Positions 34,771 to 43,121 of a DNA stretch of 60,332 nucleotides are shown piece by piece. Source of the stretch: Thioalbus denitrificans (GTDB taxonomy: Bacteria; Pseudomonadota; Gammaproteobacteria; DSM-26407). Position numbers and translations under genes: made by a program. The notes beneath the pieces are model-generated. The model made no database searches, had not been told where the DNA came from, and was given only the letters and a program-made list of their open reading frames with translations. How positions within the stretch are numbered: position 1 is the first letter of the stretch; the number at the start of each line of letters is the position of its first letter. The stretch is taken from the NCBI RefSeq assembly GCF_003337735.1, contig NZ_QPJY01000004.1, positions 146,658-206,989 on the forward strand, given 5' to 3'.

Positions 34771-34792
34771 GCCGGATGCCCGCACCCGGACA

Positions 34793-35203
34793 TCATCCAC
34801 TCAGGATCCGCGGCCAGCGGGCATGAACCGCCTCGGCCAGCTCCGGCTCGACCACCACCACGTAGACCCGGCGCTCGCTCCCTTCGCGGGCCACCAGCCC
34901 CTGGATCCACTGCCCGCGGGTCAGGTCGTACCAGCGGGCATGCCCCTCGATATCGGGCTCCATGAAGCTCTTCAGCACCAGCTTCACCGGCACCGGGAAC
35001 CAGCGATCCCAGCGCCCGGCGTAGATGGCCTCCAGCCGCGCCCAGCCGCCCAGCGGCAGCTGCCCCGCCTGCTGCGGCCGCCGCCCCCAGGGCAGCAGGC
35101 CGACGCCGCCTTTGCGACGACGTACCGGCAGTCGCGCACCCGGGTTCGGGAAGTAGACCCGCACATCCCGCTCCTCATGTTCGAAATAGACGCCGCCGCA
35201 CAT
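34793..35203 (-). CDS. minimal SRAP (HMCES/YedK)-like protein with Cys2
   Basis: A 136-residue protein if started at ATG 35203, which places Cys directly after Met (MCGGVYF), as in SRAP proteins that crosslink abasic sites through Cys2. The rest parallels a shortened SRAP domain: GGVGLLPWGRR for the family's LIPSWA region, GGWARLEAI for the NARAET region, FPVPVKLVLKSFMEP for the RRCLVPADGFYE region, and RRVYVVVVEPELAE. It is about two thirds of the normal length and lacks an obvious copy of the final His motif. It neighbours a Y-family polymerase gene, fitting DNA-damage tolerance. A start 7 codons earlier is possible but would bury the Cys. Confidence 0.65.
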   Translation of the reverse strand: MCGGVYFEHEERDVRVYFPNPGARLPVRRRKGGVGLLPWGRRPQQAGQLPLGGWARLEAIYAGRWDRWFPVPVKLVLKSFMEPDIEGHARWYDLTRGQWIQGLVAREGSERRVYVVVVEPELAEAVHARWPRILSG

Positions 35204-35223
35204 GGCCGGACAAACCTCATACA

Positions 35224-35345
35224 CAACATTACATAAAACATATAATCAGCTGAATAATATATATTATATTCAAGTGATCGGTTAATATCGCCGGGCCGCC
35301 CCGGTATCCGCGAACGACTCTCCAAAGGGCGGCCATCAAACTAAT
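35224..35345. promoter_or_regulatory. AT-rich island between SRAP-like and polymerase genes
   Basis: About 120 bp with an abrupt drop in GC. It contains the near-palindrome GAATAATATATATTATATTC (35252-35271) and several TATA-like boxes (CATATAAT at 35239-35246). It is the promoter region of the SRAP-like gene and a plausible binding site for a nucleoid protein. No gene is visible. Confidence 0.4.
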
Positions 35346-35356
35346 TTAAAAGGATT

Positions 35357-36650
35357 TCATACACTCCGGCGATGGCCGAACGGCTTCCAGGCGGGAGCGA
35401 TCACATCGGGCATGGCGGAACGCTCGAGCAGGCGGGCCGGCGCCAGGGCGAACTGGCCGAAACGCCGGTTCACCGCGTCCATGACCCCGTTGATCTCGGG
35501 ATGCCCGGGCGCCTCGTCGGCGAACAGCTCCAGTTGCGCCCGCGCCGGAACGGGGTCGAGGGCGGTCACCTGGACCTGGTGCACCCCCGCCCCGTCCCAG
35601 TGCCGGCCGAGCACTTCCCGGCACAGGGCCGCGATCTGGTGGCCGTCGTCGGTGGGCATGGCCGTGCGCAGGCGCGCCCCCTCCCAGCCGCCCCGGACCC
35701 GCAGGCCGATGAAGAATTCACGCGCCGCCAGCCCGTGCCGCCGCAGCCGGGCACCCACCTTCTCGCTCATGTGCAGCAGGTAGGTGAGCAGGACGGCCCG
35801 ATCGCGGGTGTCCGGCGGCACCACCTTGCCGTGGCCCACCGACTGCGGCGGAGCGACGCCGGTCCGCACCTTTTCCGGGTCCCGCCCCTGGGCCATGTAC
35901 CAGATGCGCCGGCCGGGGTTGCCGAAGCGCCGCGCCAGCACCCCGATGGGCAGCCGCGCCATCTCGCCGCAGGTATGCACCCCGTGCCGGGCGAGAAAGG
36001 CGCCGATGCCCTCGGCCACCCCGCACAACTCGGTGACGGGAACAGCGTGGAGACGCGCGGCCGCCTCCCAGGGGGGAATGACGGTGAAACCGTCGGGCTT
36101 GTCCTGCTTGGCGGCGAACTTGGCGGTGGTCCTGTCTCCGCTCACCCCCACCGAGCACAACACGCCGGAAGCCTCGAACACCCGCCGCCGGGCCAGCCGG
36201 GCGATGGCCGCCGGACTGCCCAGCAGGCGCTGACAGCGGGTGACGTCCAGGAACGCCTCGTCCACGGAGAACACCTCGATGTCGGGCGAGATCGCCGCCA
36301 GGGCCTCCATGATGGCGGTGGAAACCTCCGCGTAGCGCTCCGGCCGGGCGGGACACTGGATCAGGTCGGGACAGAGCCGCCGCGCCTGGGGCAGCCGCAT
36401 GCCCGTGCGCACCCCGAAGGCGCGCGCCTCGTAGGAGCAGGTGATGACGCAGGTCCCCTGGCGGCCGTTGGTGATGGCCACCGGGCGTCCGCGCCATTCC
36501 GGCCGATCCCGCTGCTCCACCGAGGCGAAGAAGGCGTTCATGTCCACCAGGATGATGGCCCGCGGCCAGTGCACCGGACACGCGTCCGCGCCGGCGGGAA
36601 AGGCGGGATCAGGGGCGGGAGGGTCCGGTAACGGCGGGGCTGTGGGCATG
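35357..36650 (-). CDS. Y-family (DinB-like) translesion DNA polymerase
   Basis: A 431-residue error-prone polymerase from the ATG at 36650 (MPTAPPLPDPPAP), after which a Pro-rich leader precedes the catalytic domain. Metal-binding and family motifs are intact: ILVDMNAFFASVEQ, VFSVDEAFLDV and the YEARAFGVRTGM finger region; the little-finger domain follows, then a clamp-binding motif QLELF near the C-terminus. It bypasses DNA lesions with the sliding clamp. The frame is open a further 88 codons upstream without coding character. I see no LexA box of the CTGT-N8-ACAG type. The SRAP-like gene follows it. Confidence 0.9.
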
Positions 36651-36749
36651 GCGGCTTTCTCGTTCGGCTCCCCTTCAGAATAGAGAACCAAAAGAGAACA
36701 TTCAATCGGGAATCGGCATTGCGGTCGCCCCGGGAGAAAAGTGATCGGG

Positions 36750-36945
36750 CGCGAATACCCCCCTATCAAGGGCGGGACACACTCGCACACTCTGAGAACC
36801 CGTTCACAGAAAGCGGGCGATGCCAGCGGGTAGCCTGAGCCGGTGGCCACTGTCGCCACCCGCGGAGCGCCCAGACGCAGGCGACCCGTTCCACCTTTCT
36901 CCTCCCCCGCCCGCACACGGCGCGTGCCTCGTGCGGGTGTTTTTT
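36750..36945 (+). ncRNA. candidate structured RNA ending in a rho-independent terminator
   Basis: The plus strand carries a terminator, CCCGCAC (36910-36916) with GTGCGGG (36931-36937) followed by TGTTTTTT, although every gene for 2 kb on its left is on the minus strand. Upstream of it are further helices: GGTGGC-CACTGTC-GCCACC (about 36841-36859), alternatively GCGGGTAGC with GCCACCCGC, and an unpaired CU-rich stretch TTTCTCCTCCCCC. No plus-strand open frame here looks coding. The 5' end is unknown and no clear promoter was found, so the left boundary is a guess. Confidence 0.3.
36910..36945 (+). terminator. plus-strand rho-independent terminator
   Basis: A 7-bp GC stem (CCCGCAC/GTGCGGG) with a 14-nt loop, then TGTTTTTT. 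It overlaps the stop codon of the minus-strand hydrolase gene. No run of T follows the hairpin in the minus direction, so it is directional. Confidence 0.7.
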
Positions 36946-37810
36946 ATCCGCCCCCGTTCTTCCCGAACAGGGCCCGGAACACCCGCTCCTCCAGACCCCG
37001 ATCGGCGGCGCTCTGGGCAAAGGAATGGCCGGCGCCCGGCAGCAACTCGAAGCGGAACGGGGCCGCCAGGCCCCGGGCCCGGGCAGCCAGGTTCATGGCC
37101 TGCACCCAGCGCCGCCCCCGCTCGATGCGGTTCAGCCCCTGCTGCCGATCGATGCGGGGATCGGTCCGGAGGCTGGGATCCCGCTCGCCGTCATGCTCGC
37201 CCACCACCACCGTCGCCGGCACCCGGAGAAACTCCTCCGGCTCGAAGCGCGGCCCCGTTCGGGAATCGCCGGGCGCGATGCCCCGCGGGTATCTCTGTTC
37301 CGGGTCGGGAAAGGTGTACCAGCCGGGCGCACCCAGGACATAGGCCCTCACCCGCCGCGGATTGGCCATCGCATAGCGGTGCACGAACTGCCCGCCGCCG
37401 GAGAAGCCGAACAGGTAGACGCGCCGGGTGAAGGCGCCGGTGAGATGCCCCACTTCGGCGAGAATGGCCTCCAGCGCCCGGTCCGCCCGCCGCCCGAGCC
37501 GCTGGTAGCCGGGAAATCGATCCGCGGAGAACAGGGGCGCCACCAGCACCACGCCGTGCCGCTCGGCAAGCCGGGCGAACTCCTCGGCGTGCTCGCGGGC
37601 ATTGCGGGATATGCCGTGGACGCTCACCAGCACCCGGGCGTTGACGGTTCCCGAACGGGGCAGGTAGAGGAAATAGTGCTGGCCGCGATCGCCGGCCAGG
37701 CGCCGGAACAGCACCCGTCCCCGCTGGTGGCGCAGCGGCACCGCGCCCCGGCGCCCGGCGGACTGCGGGGCACCCGGGCGGGGCATGAACTCACGGGGAT
37801 CTGCGGCCAT
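36944..37810 (-). CDS. alpha/beta hydrolase, last gene of a three-gene operon
   Basis: A 288-residue cytosolic protein (ATG 37810, no signal peptide). Core alpha/beta-hydrolase elements: LVSVHGISRNAREHAEEF (oxyanion region), the nucleophile elbow GFSGGG with Ser137, VVGEHDGERDPSLR (acid) and LLPGAGHSF with His268. The overall form resembles poly(3-hydroxybutyrate)-depolymerase-like or peptidase-like esterases, but the substrate is unknown. It begins 11 bp after the ABC exporter gene and is part of the same transcript. An internal Met at residue 9 is an alternative start. Confidence 0.85.
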   Translation of the reverse strand: MAADPREFMPRPGAPQSAGRRGAVPLRHQRGRVLFRRLAGDRGQHYFLYLPRSGTVNARVLVSVHGISRNAREHAEEFARLAERHGVVLVAPLFSADRFPGYQRLGRRADRALEAILAEVGHLTGAFTRRVYLFGFSGGGQFVHRYAMANPRRVRAYVLGAPGWYTFPDPEQRYPRGIAPGDSRTGPRFEPEEFLRVPATVVVGEHDGERDPSLRTDPRIDRQQGLNRIERGRRWVQAMNLAARARGLAAPFRFELLPGAGHSFAQSAADRGLEERVFRALFGKNGGG

Positions 37811-37821
37811 CGGCGTCTCCC

Positions 37822-39528
37822 TCAGGACGCATTGCGGAGGGCCCAGCCGGCGCCGAACAGGCGCGCGGTGGGGCCGTCGCCGCGCGCCAGCGCCTGTGGC
37901 GTACCGGCTTCCACCAGTTGCCCGTCCTCCAGGTGCCAGATCCGGTCCGCCGTCGCCAGCCGATCGGGGCGATGGGTCACCATCAGCACCGTGCCCCGGT
38001 AACCGGACAGCACCTGGTCCAGGGCCAGCGCGGACTGGGGGTCGAGGTTGGACTCGGCCTCGTCCAGGAGCAGCAGGCGCGGCTGACCGACGATGGCACG
38101 GGCCAGGGCGATGCGCTGGCGCTGCCCGGGGGAGAGGTTGGCACCGCCCTCGGCCAGGCGGGTCGCGGCCCCTTCCGGCAGCTCCTCCAGCAGCGTGTCC
38201 AGCCCGCACAGGGCCTTGACCCGCTCGATCTCGGCCTCCGGTGCATCCGGGCACCGGTAGCGCAGGTTGCGGTCGATGGTTCCCCGCAGCAGCGGCAGAT
38301 CGGGGCTCACCATCCCCACTTCCCGGCGCAGGGAGGACAACCGGACCCGGGCGAGATTGCGGCCATCCAGGCGCACCCGCCCGCCATCGGGGTCGATGAG
38401 CCGCGCCGCCAGCGCCAGCAGCGTGGATTTGCCGGCGCCGTTCGGGCCGACGATGGCGGTGACCGTCCCCGGCTCCGCCTCCAGGCTGATGCGGCGGAGC
38501 GCCCCCCGTACCCGCACCCGGTCGAAGCTGAGCCGTCCGGAGCCCGCCTTCAGGCGCACCGCGTCGTCCGCCTCGTTCACCAGCGCCGGCGTATCCAGGA
38601 ACTGGCGGATCTTCTCCCGCGATACCCGCGCACCCTGCCAGTATTCGTAGACCCGGCCCAGATCCCGCAACGGCGAGACCAGGAAACCGACGATGGCCAT
38701 GGCGGCCACCACGGTGCCGGCCGTCGCCTGCCCGGCGGCGGCCTCGAAGGCACCGGCCAGCAGCGACGCGGCCACCGCCAGCGCGGCGGTGCCCTCGGTG
38801 ACCGCCCGCAATCCGCCCGCCACCCGCGCCCGGCGCACCTCGGCGGCACCGAGACGGTTGCTCTGGCGCGCCAGGTGGCGGCGCTCGCGCCGGGCCTGGC
38901 CGAACACCTGCACCACCGGCATGGTGGCGATCTTCTCGCTCACATTGGCGGCCAGGTGCGTGCGCAGCCGGCGCGCCTCCTGGACCGCGCGACGCATCCT
39001 TGCGCCGAGCCCCAGGGCCGTCACCATGCCGATGCACAGCACCGCCGCCACCACGCCGCCCAGCAGCGGATTGATGACCGCCAGCGCCGCCAGGGCACCG
39101 AAGGTGCTGATGCCCGCCACGGTCAGTCGCGCCAGGCCCAGGCTCACCCACTGGCGCAGGGCAGTGAGATCACCCACGAAGCGCAGCATCACCCCGCCCC
39201 GGCTGCGCCGTTGCAGCGCCCGCGGCGCCAGGGTGCTGAGCCGGTCGAACAGGACCAGCCGCACATCGGCGACGTAGTCCTGGCCGAGGCGTTCGGCCCC
39301 GGCGCGCTCGGCATAGCGCAGCCAGGCGACCGCCAGCGCCGCGGCCACCAGGCCCAGCGCCGGCCACAGCACGGCCTCGGCGCCGCCGGCCAGGAGCCGG
39401 TCGAAGCCGGTCCGAACCAGCAGGACGGTGGCCACCGCGGCCAGCGCCTGGCCGGCGCCCACGGCCACCAGGGTCGCGAACAGGCGCCGCCGCCGACCGC
39501 TGAAAATCTCGGGCAGCTCCCGGGTCAC
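37822..39528 (-). CDS. ABC exporter, fused membrane and ATPase domains
   Basis: A 568-residue half-transporter: six helices (about 20-300) with the usual LSTLAPRALQRRSRGGVMLRFVGD coupling region, then an ATPase domain with Walker A GPNGAGKS, signature LSPGQRQRIALARA, Walker B RLLLLDEAESNLD and the switch MVTHRPD. In Walker B the usual DEP/DEA pattern keeps the catalytic Glu. Presumably a homodimer exporting a peptide, lipid or siderophore-like molecule. It overlaps the DUF1611-like gene by ATGA and precedes the hydrolase gene, implying one pathway. Confidence 0.9.
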   Translation of the reverse strand: MTRELPEIFSGRRRRLFATLVAVGAGQALAAVATVLLVRTGFDRLLAGGAEAVLWPALGLVAAALAVAWLRYAERAGAERLGQDYVADVRLVLFDRLSTLAPRALQRRSRGGVMLRFVGDLTALRQWVSLGLARLTVAGISTFGALAALAVINPLLGGVVAAVLCIGMVTALGLGARMRRAVQEARRLRTHLAANVSEKIATMPVVQVFGQARRERRHLARQSNRLGAAEVRRARVAGGLRAVTEGTAALAVAASLLAGAFEAAAGQATAGTVVAAMAIVGFLVSPLRDLGRVYEYWQGARVSREKIRQFLDTPALVNEADDAVRLKAGSGRLSFDRVRVRGALRRISLEAEPGTVTAIVGPNGAGKSTLLALAARLIDPDGGRVRLDGRNLARVRLSSLRREVGMVSPDLPLLRGTIDRNLRYRCPDAPEAEIERVKALCGLDTLLEELPEGAATRLAEGGANLSPGQRQRIALARAIVGQPRLLLLDEAESNLDPQSALALDQVLSGYRGTVLMVTHRPDRLATADRIWHLEDGQLVEAGTPQALARGDGPTARLFGAGWALRNAS

Positions 39529-40667
39529 AGGGCCACCGCGAGTTCCGGCTCCCGGCCGGGGAGCTGGGCCTGCAGCCGGTCCAGCACGTCGGCGGCCGCG
39601 AGCGCCTCCAGGTCGAGCACCGGCAGGCCGGTGGCCGTCTCCGCCTCGCGGCGGGCCAGGGGCGAGGCGGTGAGCGCTCCACTCACCGCCAGCACCGGCA
39701 GGTCATAGTGCTCGAGATGCAGCACGCCGCCCATGGCCCCCATGGCGTCGCCGGCGGCGAACACGATGCCGTCCACCGCCGCGGCGAACCGGGGGGAGGC
39801 CAGCAATGCGGCGGTCTCGGGCTGGAACAGGCCGTCGGCCACCTCGAGCACCACCACCTCGGCCCCGTCCGCGGCCAGCCGGCCGGTCAGGGTATCGAGA
39901 ATGGCGTCGACCCGTTCGGGCGGCAGCCGGTAGGTGGAGGCCGCGCCCGCATCGGTGAAGTCGTAGACGTGGTGCGCGCCGGTGTCGGTCAGGAACCAGG
40001 CGTCACCGCCGGCCCCGGTCCCCGTCACCTTGGCGGCGCCCACGCGGAGACCGGCCCGGACCAGGCCCCGCACCAGGTGGCCGGCGGTGGTGGTCTTGCC
40101 CGCGTTCATGGCCGTACCCAGCACGGCCACCGTGAACGGCCGGGGCTGACCCCCGCCGGATCCCGGCGCGGCGAGCGACCAGTCGGCCAGGTTGAGACGG
40201 CGTCCGCCGGCATCCGCCAGCAGGCCCAGCGGGCGGATCTCGGTGGCCGGCTTCATCCGGCCGTGGCGACTGCGCACCAGGGCGGCCACGCCGCCGGCGG
40301 CCACCAGGTGGCAGGGGCCGAGGTCCTTCGGGACGTGCGCCTCGAACTGGTCCGGCGCGTAGCGATCGCCATAGCACACCACGATCTCGTCGCCGGGATA
40401 GAGCTGCGCGCGCCGCCCCGTGCCGAGCTCCAGGCGGGTATGCTGACGCGGCCGCACCACTTCCGCCAGCACCAGGTCGCCGGCGCGGGGCCGCACATCG
40501 CCGCTGAGCAGCAGGGCGGCCGTCTCGGCCAGCGGCACCCGCCGGGTGGTATAGGCGCTCTTCGCCCGCGCCAGCCGGGCGGGCGCGAGGGGCTGAGTTT
40601 CCGCACCGGCCAGCTCCAGGGGAGCGGGCCTGGCTGCCATCCGTGCCTGTTCCGTGGGTTTGCTCAT
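39525..40667 (-). CDS. P-loop protein with DUF1611-like C-terminal domain
   Basis: A 380-residue protein in two parts. Residues about 30-165 form a beta-rich domain (GDLVLAEVVRPRQHTRLELGTGRR...YPGDEIVVCYGDRYAPDQFEA). Residues 175-375 are a P-loop nucleotide-binding domain with GTAMNAGKTT (184-193), AKVTGTGAGGD, VVLEVADGLFQPETAALL and AVSGALTAS, resembling DUF1611/DgcN-type and other small-molecule kinase or ligase-like folds. The biochemical role is unknown. It is the first gene of an operon with an ABC exporter and a hydrolase, so it may make or activate the exported compound (inference). Confidence 0.75.
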   Translation of the reverse strand: MSKPTEQARMAARPAPLELAGAETQPLAPARLARAKSAYTTRRVPLAETAALLLSGDVRPRAGDLVLAEVVRPRQHTRLELGTGRRAQLYPGDEIVVCYGDRYAPDQFEAHVPKDLGPCHLVAAGGVAALVRSRHGRMKPATEIRPLGLLADAGGRRLNLADWSLAAPGSGGGQPRPFTVAVLGTAMNAGKTTTAGHLVRGLVRAGLRVGAAKVTGTGAGGDAWFLTDTGAHHVYDFTDAGAASTYRLPPERVDAILDTLTGRLAADGAEVVVLEVADGLFQPETAALLASPRFAAAVDGIVFAAGDAMGAMGGVLHLEHYDLPVLAVSGALTASPLARREAETATGLPVLDLEALAAADVLDRLQAQLPGREPELAVAL

Positions 40668-41064
40668 GTCAGGTCATCCTCTCCGGGTCCGCGGCCCCTG
40701 CGTCTTGTACGCAAAGGTGCTTCGTAACAACAACGTGCGAAGGTCGGAATTACATCCTGCTCCGCCGTTGTTCCATGGTGGGGGATGATAGGGTCCGTGA
40801 CTTAACCTTTCCTTAACCACTCACGCAACTCGGGAATTGCCTTGAAGCACGCCGGACACCCAGGGCGGACATGATCGACGACCGCACCCCGGCCGGGACT
40901 CCCGCCATCGCCGCCGGGACCGCGCCTCGACGCGCCATTCACCCACCGCGCTCTCCGCGCCCTCCATGGCGAATCCCGGCTGCCGGCGCAACGGAGCTAA
41001 CCACAAGGCACACAAGTGGCTATCATTGCGGTGGCGAACTCACCAAACCTCGATCAGGGAAACC
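40668..41064. other. divergent intergenic region, no gene recognised
   Basis: About 400 bp between the DUF1611-like gene and the EF-G paralogue. The middle is comparatively AT-rich (CTTAACCTTTCCTTAACCAC at 40801-40820) and contains the direct repeat CTTAACC/CTTAACC, a plausible regulator site. A weak dyad CTTCG...CGAAG lies at 40720-40742. No terminator, tRNA or convincing small gene is visible. Confidence 0.4.
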
Positions 41065-43116
41065 ATGAGCAAGGGCCACGATCTGTCCCGGGTGCGCAAT
41101 ATCGGCATCGCCGCCCACGTGGACGCCGGCAAGACCACCCTCACCGAGCGGCTGCTGTTCTACAGCGGCGCCTCCCACAAGATCGGCGAGGTGCACGACG
41201 GCCAGGCGCACATGGACTACCTGGCCGAGGAACAGGCCCACGGCATCACCATCATGTCGGCGGTCACCAAGCTGCCCTGGCGCGACCACGTCCTGCAGCT
41301 CATCGACACCCCCGGACACGTGGACTTCACCATCGAGGTGGAGCGCAGCATGCGGGTGCTCGACGGCTGTATCGTGGTGCTCGACGGCGTGCGCGGCGTG
41401 GAGCCGCAGACCGAAACCGTGTGGCGCCAGCGCAGTCGCTTCAACCTTCCCACCCTGTTCTTCGTCAACAAGATGGATCGCCCCGGGGCCGATTACGCCC
41501 ATGCCCTGGAGACGGTGCGCAAGCAGCTGGGCGGAGAGCCGGTCCCGGTGACCGTGCCCTTCCCCGGCCGCAACGCGGTGGTGAATCTGGTGACGGGCGA
41601 GCTGCTGGGCTTCGGCGGCGACCAGGGCGAGACCATGACCGGGGAGACCTGCGATCCAGCGACCTGGGAGTCCCTGGCCGGGGCCCGCGAAACCCTGCTG
41701 CTGGCGGCGGCGGAAGCCGACGAGGCACTGGCCGAGGTGGTGCTCTCCGGCGGCCGGCCGGAGCCGGAGCAGGTCTGGAGCGCACTGCGCACGGCCACCC
41801 TGGGCGGGCGGATCCACCCCTGCTTCGGCGGCAGCGCCCTGCGCAACCTGGGCGTGCAGCCGGTCCTGGACGCGGTGGTGCGGCTGCTGCCCTCGCCGCA
41901 GGACCGTCCCCCCGCCACGGCGCGCCGGACCGACGGCGGAACCGTCACCCTGCCCATGGAGCCGGAAGGCTGCCTGGCGGCGCTGGCGTTCAAGGTGCAG
42001 ATGTGGGAGGGCCGCCGCCATGTCTTCACCCGCATCTACCGCGGAACCCTCCGCCCCGGCGATCCGGTGGTCATTCCCCGCCCGGACGGCAGCCTGGTCC
42101 AGGAACGGGTGGCGCGGCTGTTCGACGTGGACGCCCACCAGAAGAACCGCATGGACGAGGCGAGCGCCGGCCAGATCGTGCTGCTCGCGGGCCTGCGCCA
42201 CGCCAGCACCGGCGACACCCTGTGCTGCCCCGAGGAGCCGTTGACGCTGGAGCGCATCGAGGCCCTGGAACCGGTGCTGGGGCTGGCGGTCGAACCGGCC
42301 TCGGCCCAGGACGAGGAGAAGCTGCTGGAGGCCCTGGACAAGCTGCAGCAGGAGGACCCGACCCTGCGCCTGTTCGAGGATCAGGAAACCGGCCAGCGGG
42401 TGCTGCGCGGCATGGGCGAGCTGCATCTGCAGATCGTATTCGAGCGCCTGGAGCGCGAGTTCGGCCTGCGGGTACGCGCCGGGCGGCCGGAGGTGGTCCG
42501 GCGCGAGACCCTCGCGGGCAGCGCCGAGGGAGAAGCGTCCATCCAGCGCCTGTTCGAGCAGGAGCACCGGCAGCTGGAACTGCGCGCCGATGCGCGGGTC
42601 AGCGTCACGCCGCTGGAGCGCGGCGCGGGCCTCGTCACCGAGAGCAACCCGGTCGTGCTGCCGGAGGGCCAGCAACTCTCGCCGCTCCAGGCCGAGGCGG
42701 TGGCCGCGGCCGCCCGCGATGCGGCCCTGACCGGGCCACTGGCCGGCTACCCCCTGCAGGACGTGCAAATCCGCGTGGAGCAGGTCACCCTCTACGGCGC
42801 GCCATCGGCGCCGCCCGCCCTCTACCAGGCGGTGAGCACGGCCATCCGCAAGGCCATGGCGAACGCCGGCGGGATCCTGCTGCGGCCCATCATGGCCGTG
42901 GAAGTGGTGGTGCCGGAGGAGAATTTCGGCTCGGTGCTCGGTGATCTGCAGTCCCGCCAGGCCACCATCCAGGCCTCCGCCATCCACGGCGGAACCGCCA
43001 CCGCCCGCTGCACCTGCGCCCTGGACCGGCTGCTCGGCTATACCACCGATCTGCGCAGCCTCACCCATGGCCGCGGCCAGTTCACCATGCGCTTCGAGCG
43101 CTTCGATACGGAGTAA
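41065..43116 (+). CDS. elongation factor G paralogue (EF-G2-like GTPase)
   Basis: A 683-residue translational GTPase with EF-G domain order. G-motifs: AHVDAGKTT (G1), IDTPGHVDF (G3), NKMD (G4). Domains II to V follow, with TLRLFEDQETGQRVLRGMGELHLQI and the domain-IV/V region HGGTATARCTCALDRLLGYTTDLRS. In switch I, where canonical EF-G reads QERGITI, this protein has QAHGITI, so the Arg is His. It is a stand-alone gene, not next to rpsG/rpsL/tuf, so it is a second EF-G, not the housekeeping one. Such paralogues act in ribosome recycling or under stress. Confidence 0.9.
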   Translation: MSKGHDLSRVRNIGIAAHVDAGKTTLTERLLFYSGASHKIGEVHDGQAHMDYLAEEQAHGITIMSAVTKLPWRDHVLQLIDTPGHVDFTIEVERSMRVLDGCIVVLDGVRGVEPQTETVWRQRSRFNLPTLFFVNKMDRPGADYAHALETVRKQLGGEPVPVTVPFPGRNAVVNLVTGELLGFGGDQGETMTGETCDPATWESLAGARETLLLAAAEADEALAEVVLSGGRPEPEQVWSALRTATLGGRIHPCFGGSALRNLGVQPVLDAVVRLLPSPQDRPPATARRTDGGTVTLPMEPEGCLAALAFKVQMWEGRRHVFTRIYRGTLRPGDPVVIPRPDGSLVQERVARLFDVDAHQKNRMDEASAGQIVLLAGLRHASTGDTLCCPEEPLTLERIEALEPVLGLAVEPASAQDEEKLLEALDKLQQEDPTLRLFEDQETGQRVLRGMGELHLQIVFERLEREFGLRVRAGRPEVVRRETLAGSAEGEASIQRLFEQEHRQLELRADARVSVTPLERGAGLVTESNPVVLPEGQQLSPLQAEAVAAAARDAALTGPLAGYPLQDVQIRVEQVTLYGAPSAPPALYQAVSTAIRKAMANAGGILLRPIMAVEVVVPEENFGSVLGDLQSRQATIQASAIHGGTATARCTCALDRLLGYTTDLRSLTHGRGQFTMRFERFDTE

Positions 43117-43121
43117 TCACC

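Noticed and set aside
36651-36760. LexA/SOS box before the Y-family polymerase
   Set aside because: No CTGT-N8-ACAG or GAAC-N4-GTTC pattern is visible upstream of the start.
36944-39151. A single 735-codon minus-strand gene
   Set aside because: Only its last 288 codons are coding (hydrolase). The upstream part is an out-of-frame shadow of the ABC exporter.
41023-43068. A 681-codon open frame antisense to the EF-G paralogue
   Set aside because: The plus-strand frame has all G-motifs; the opposite frame shows no domain and shadow-type composition.
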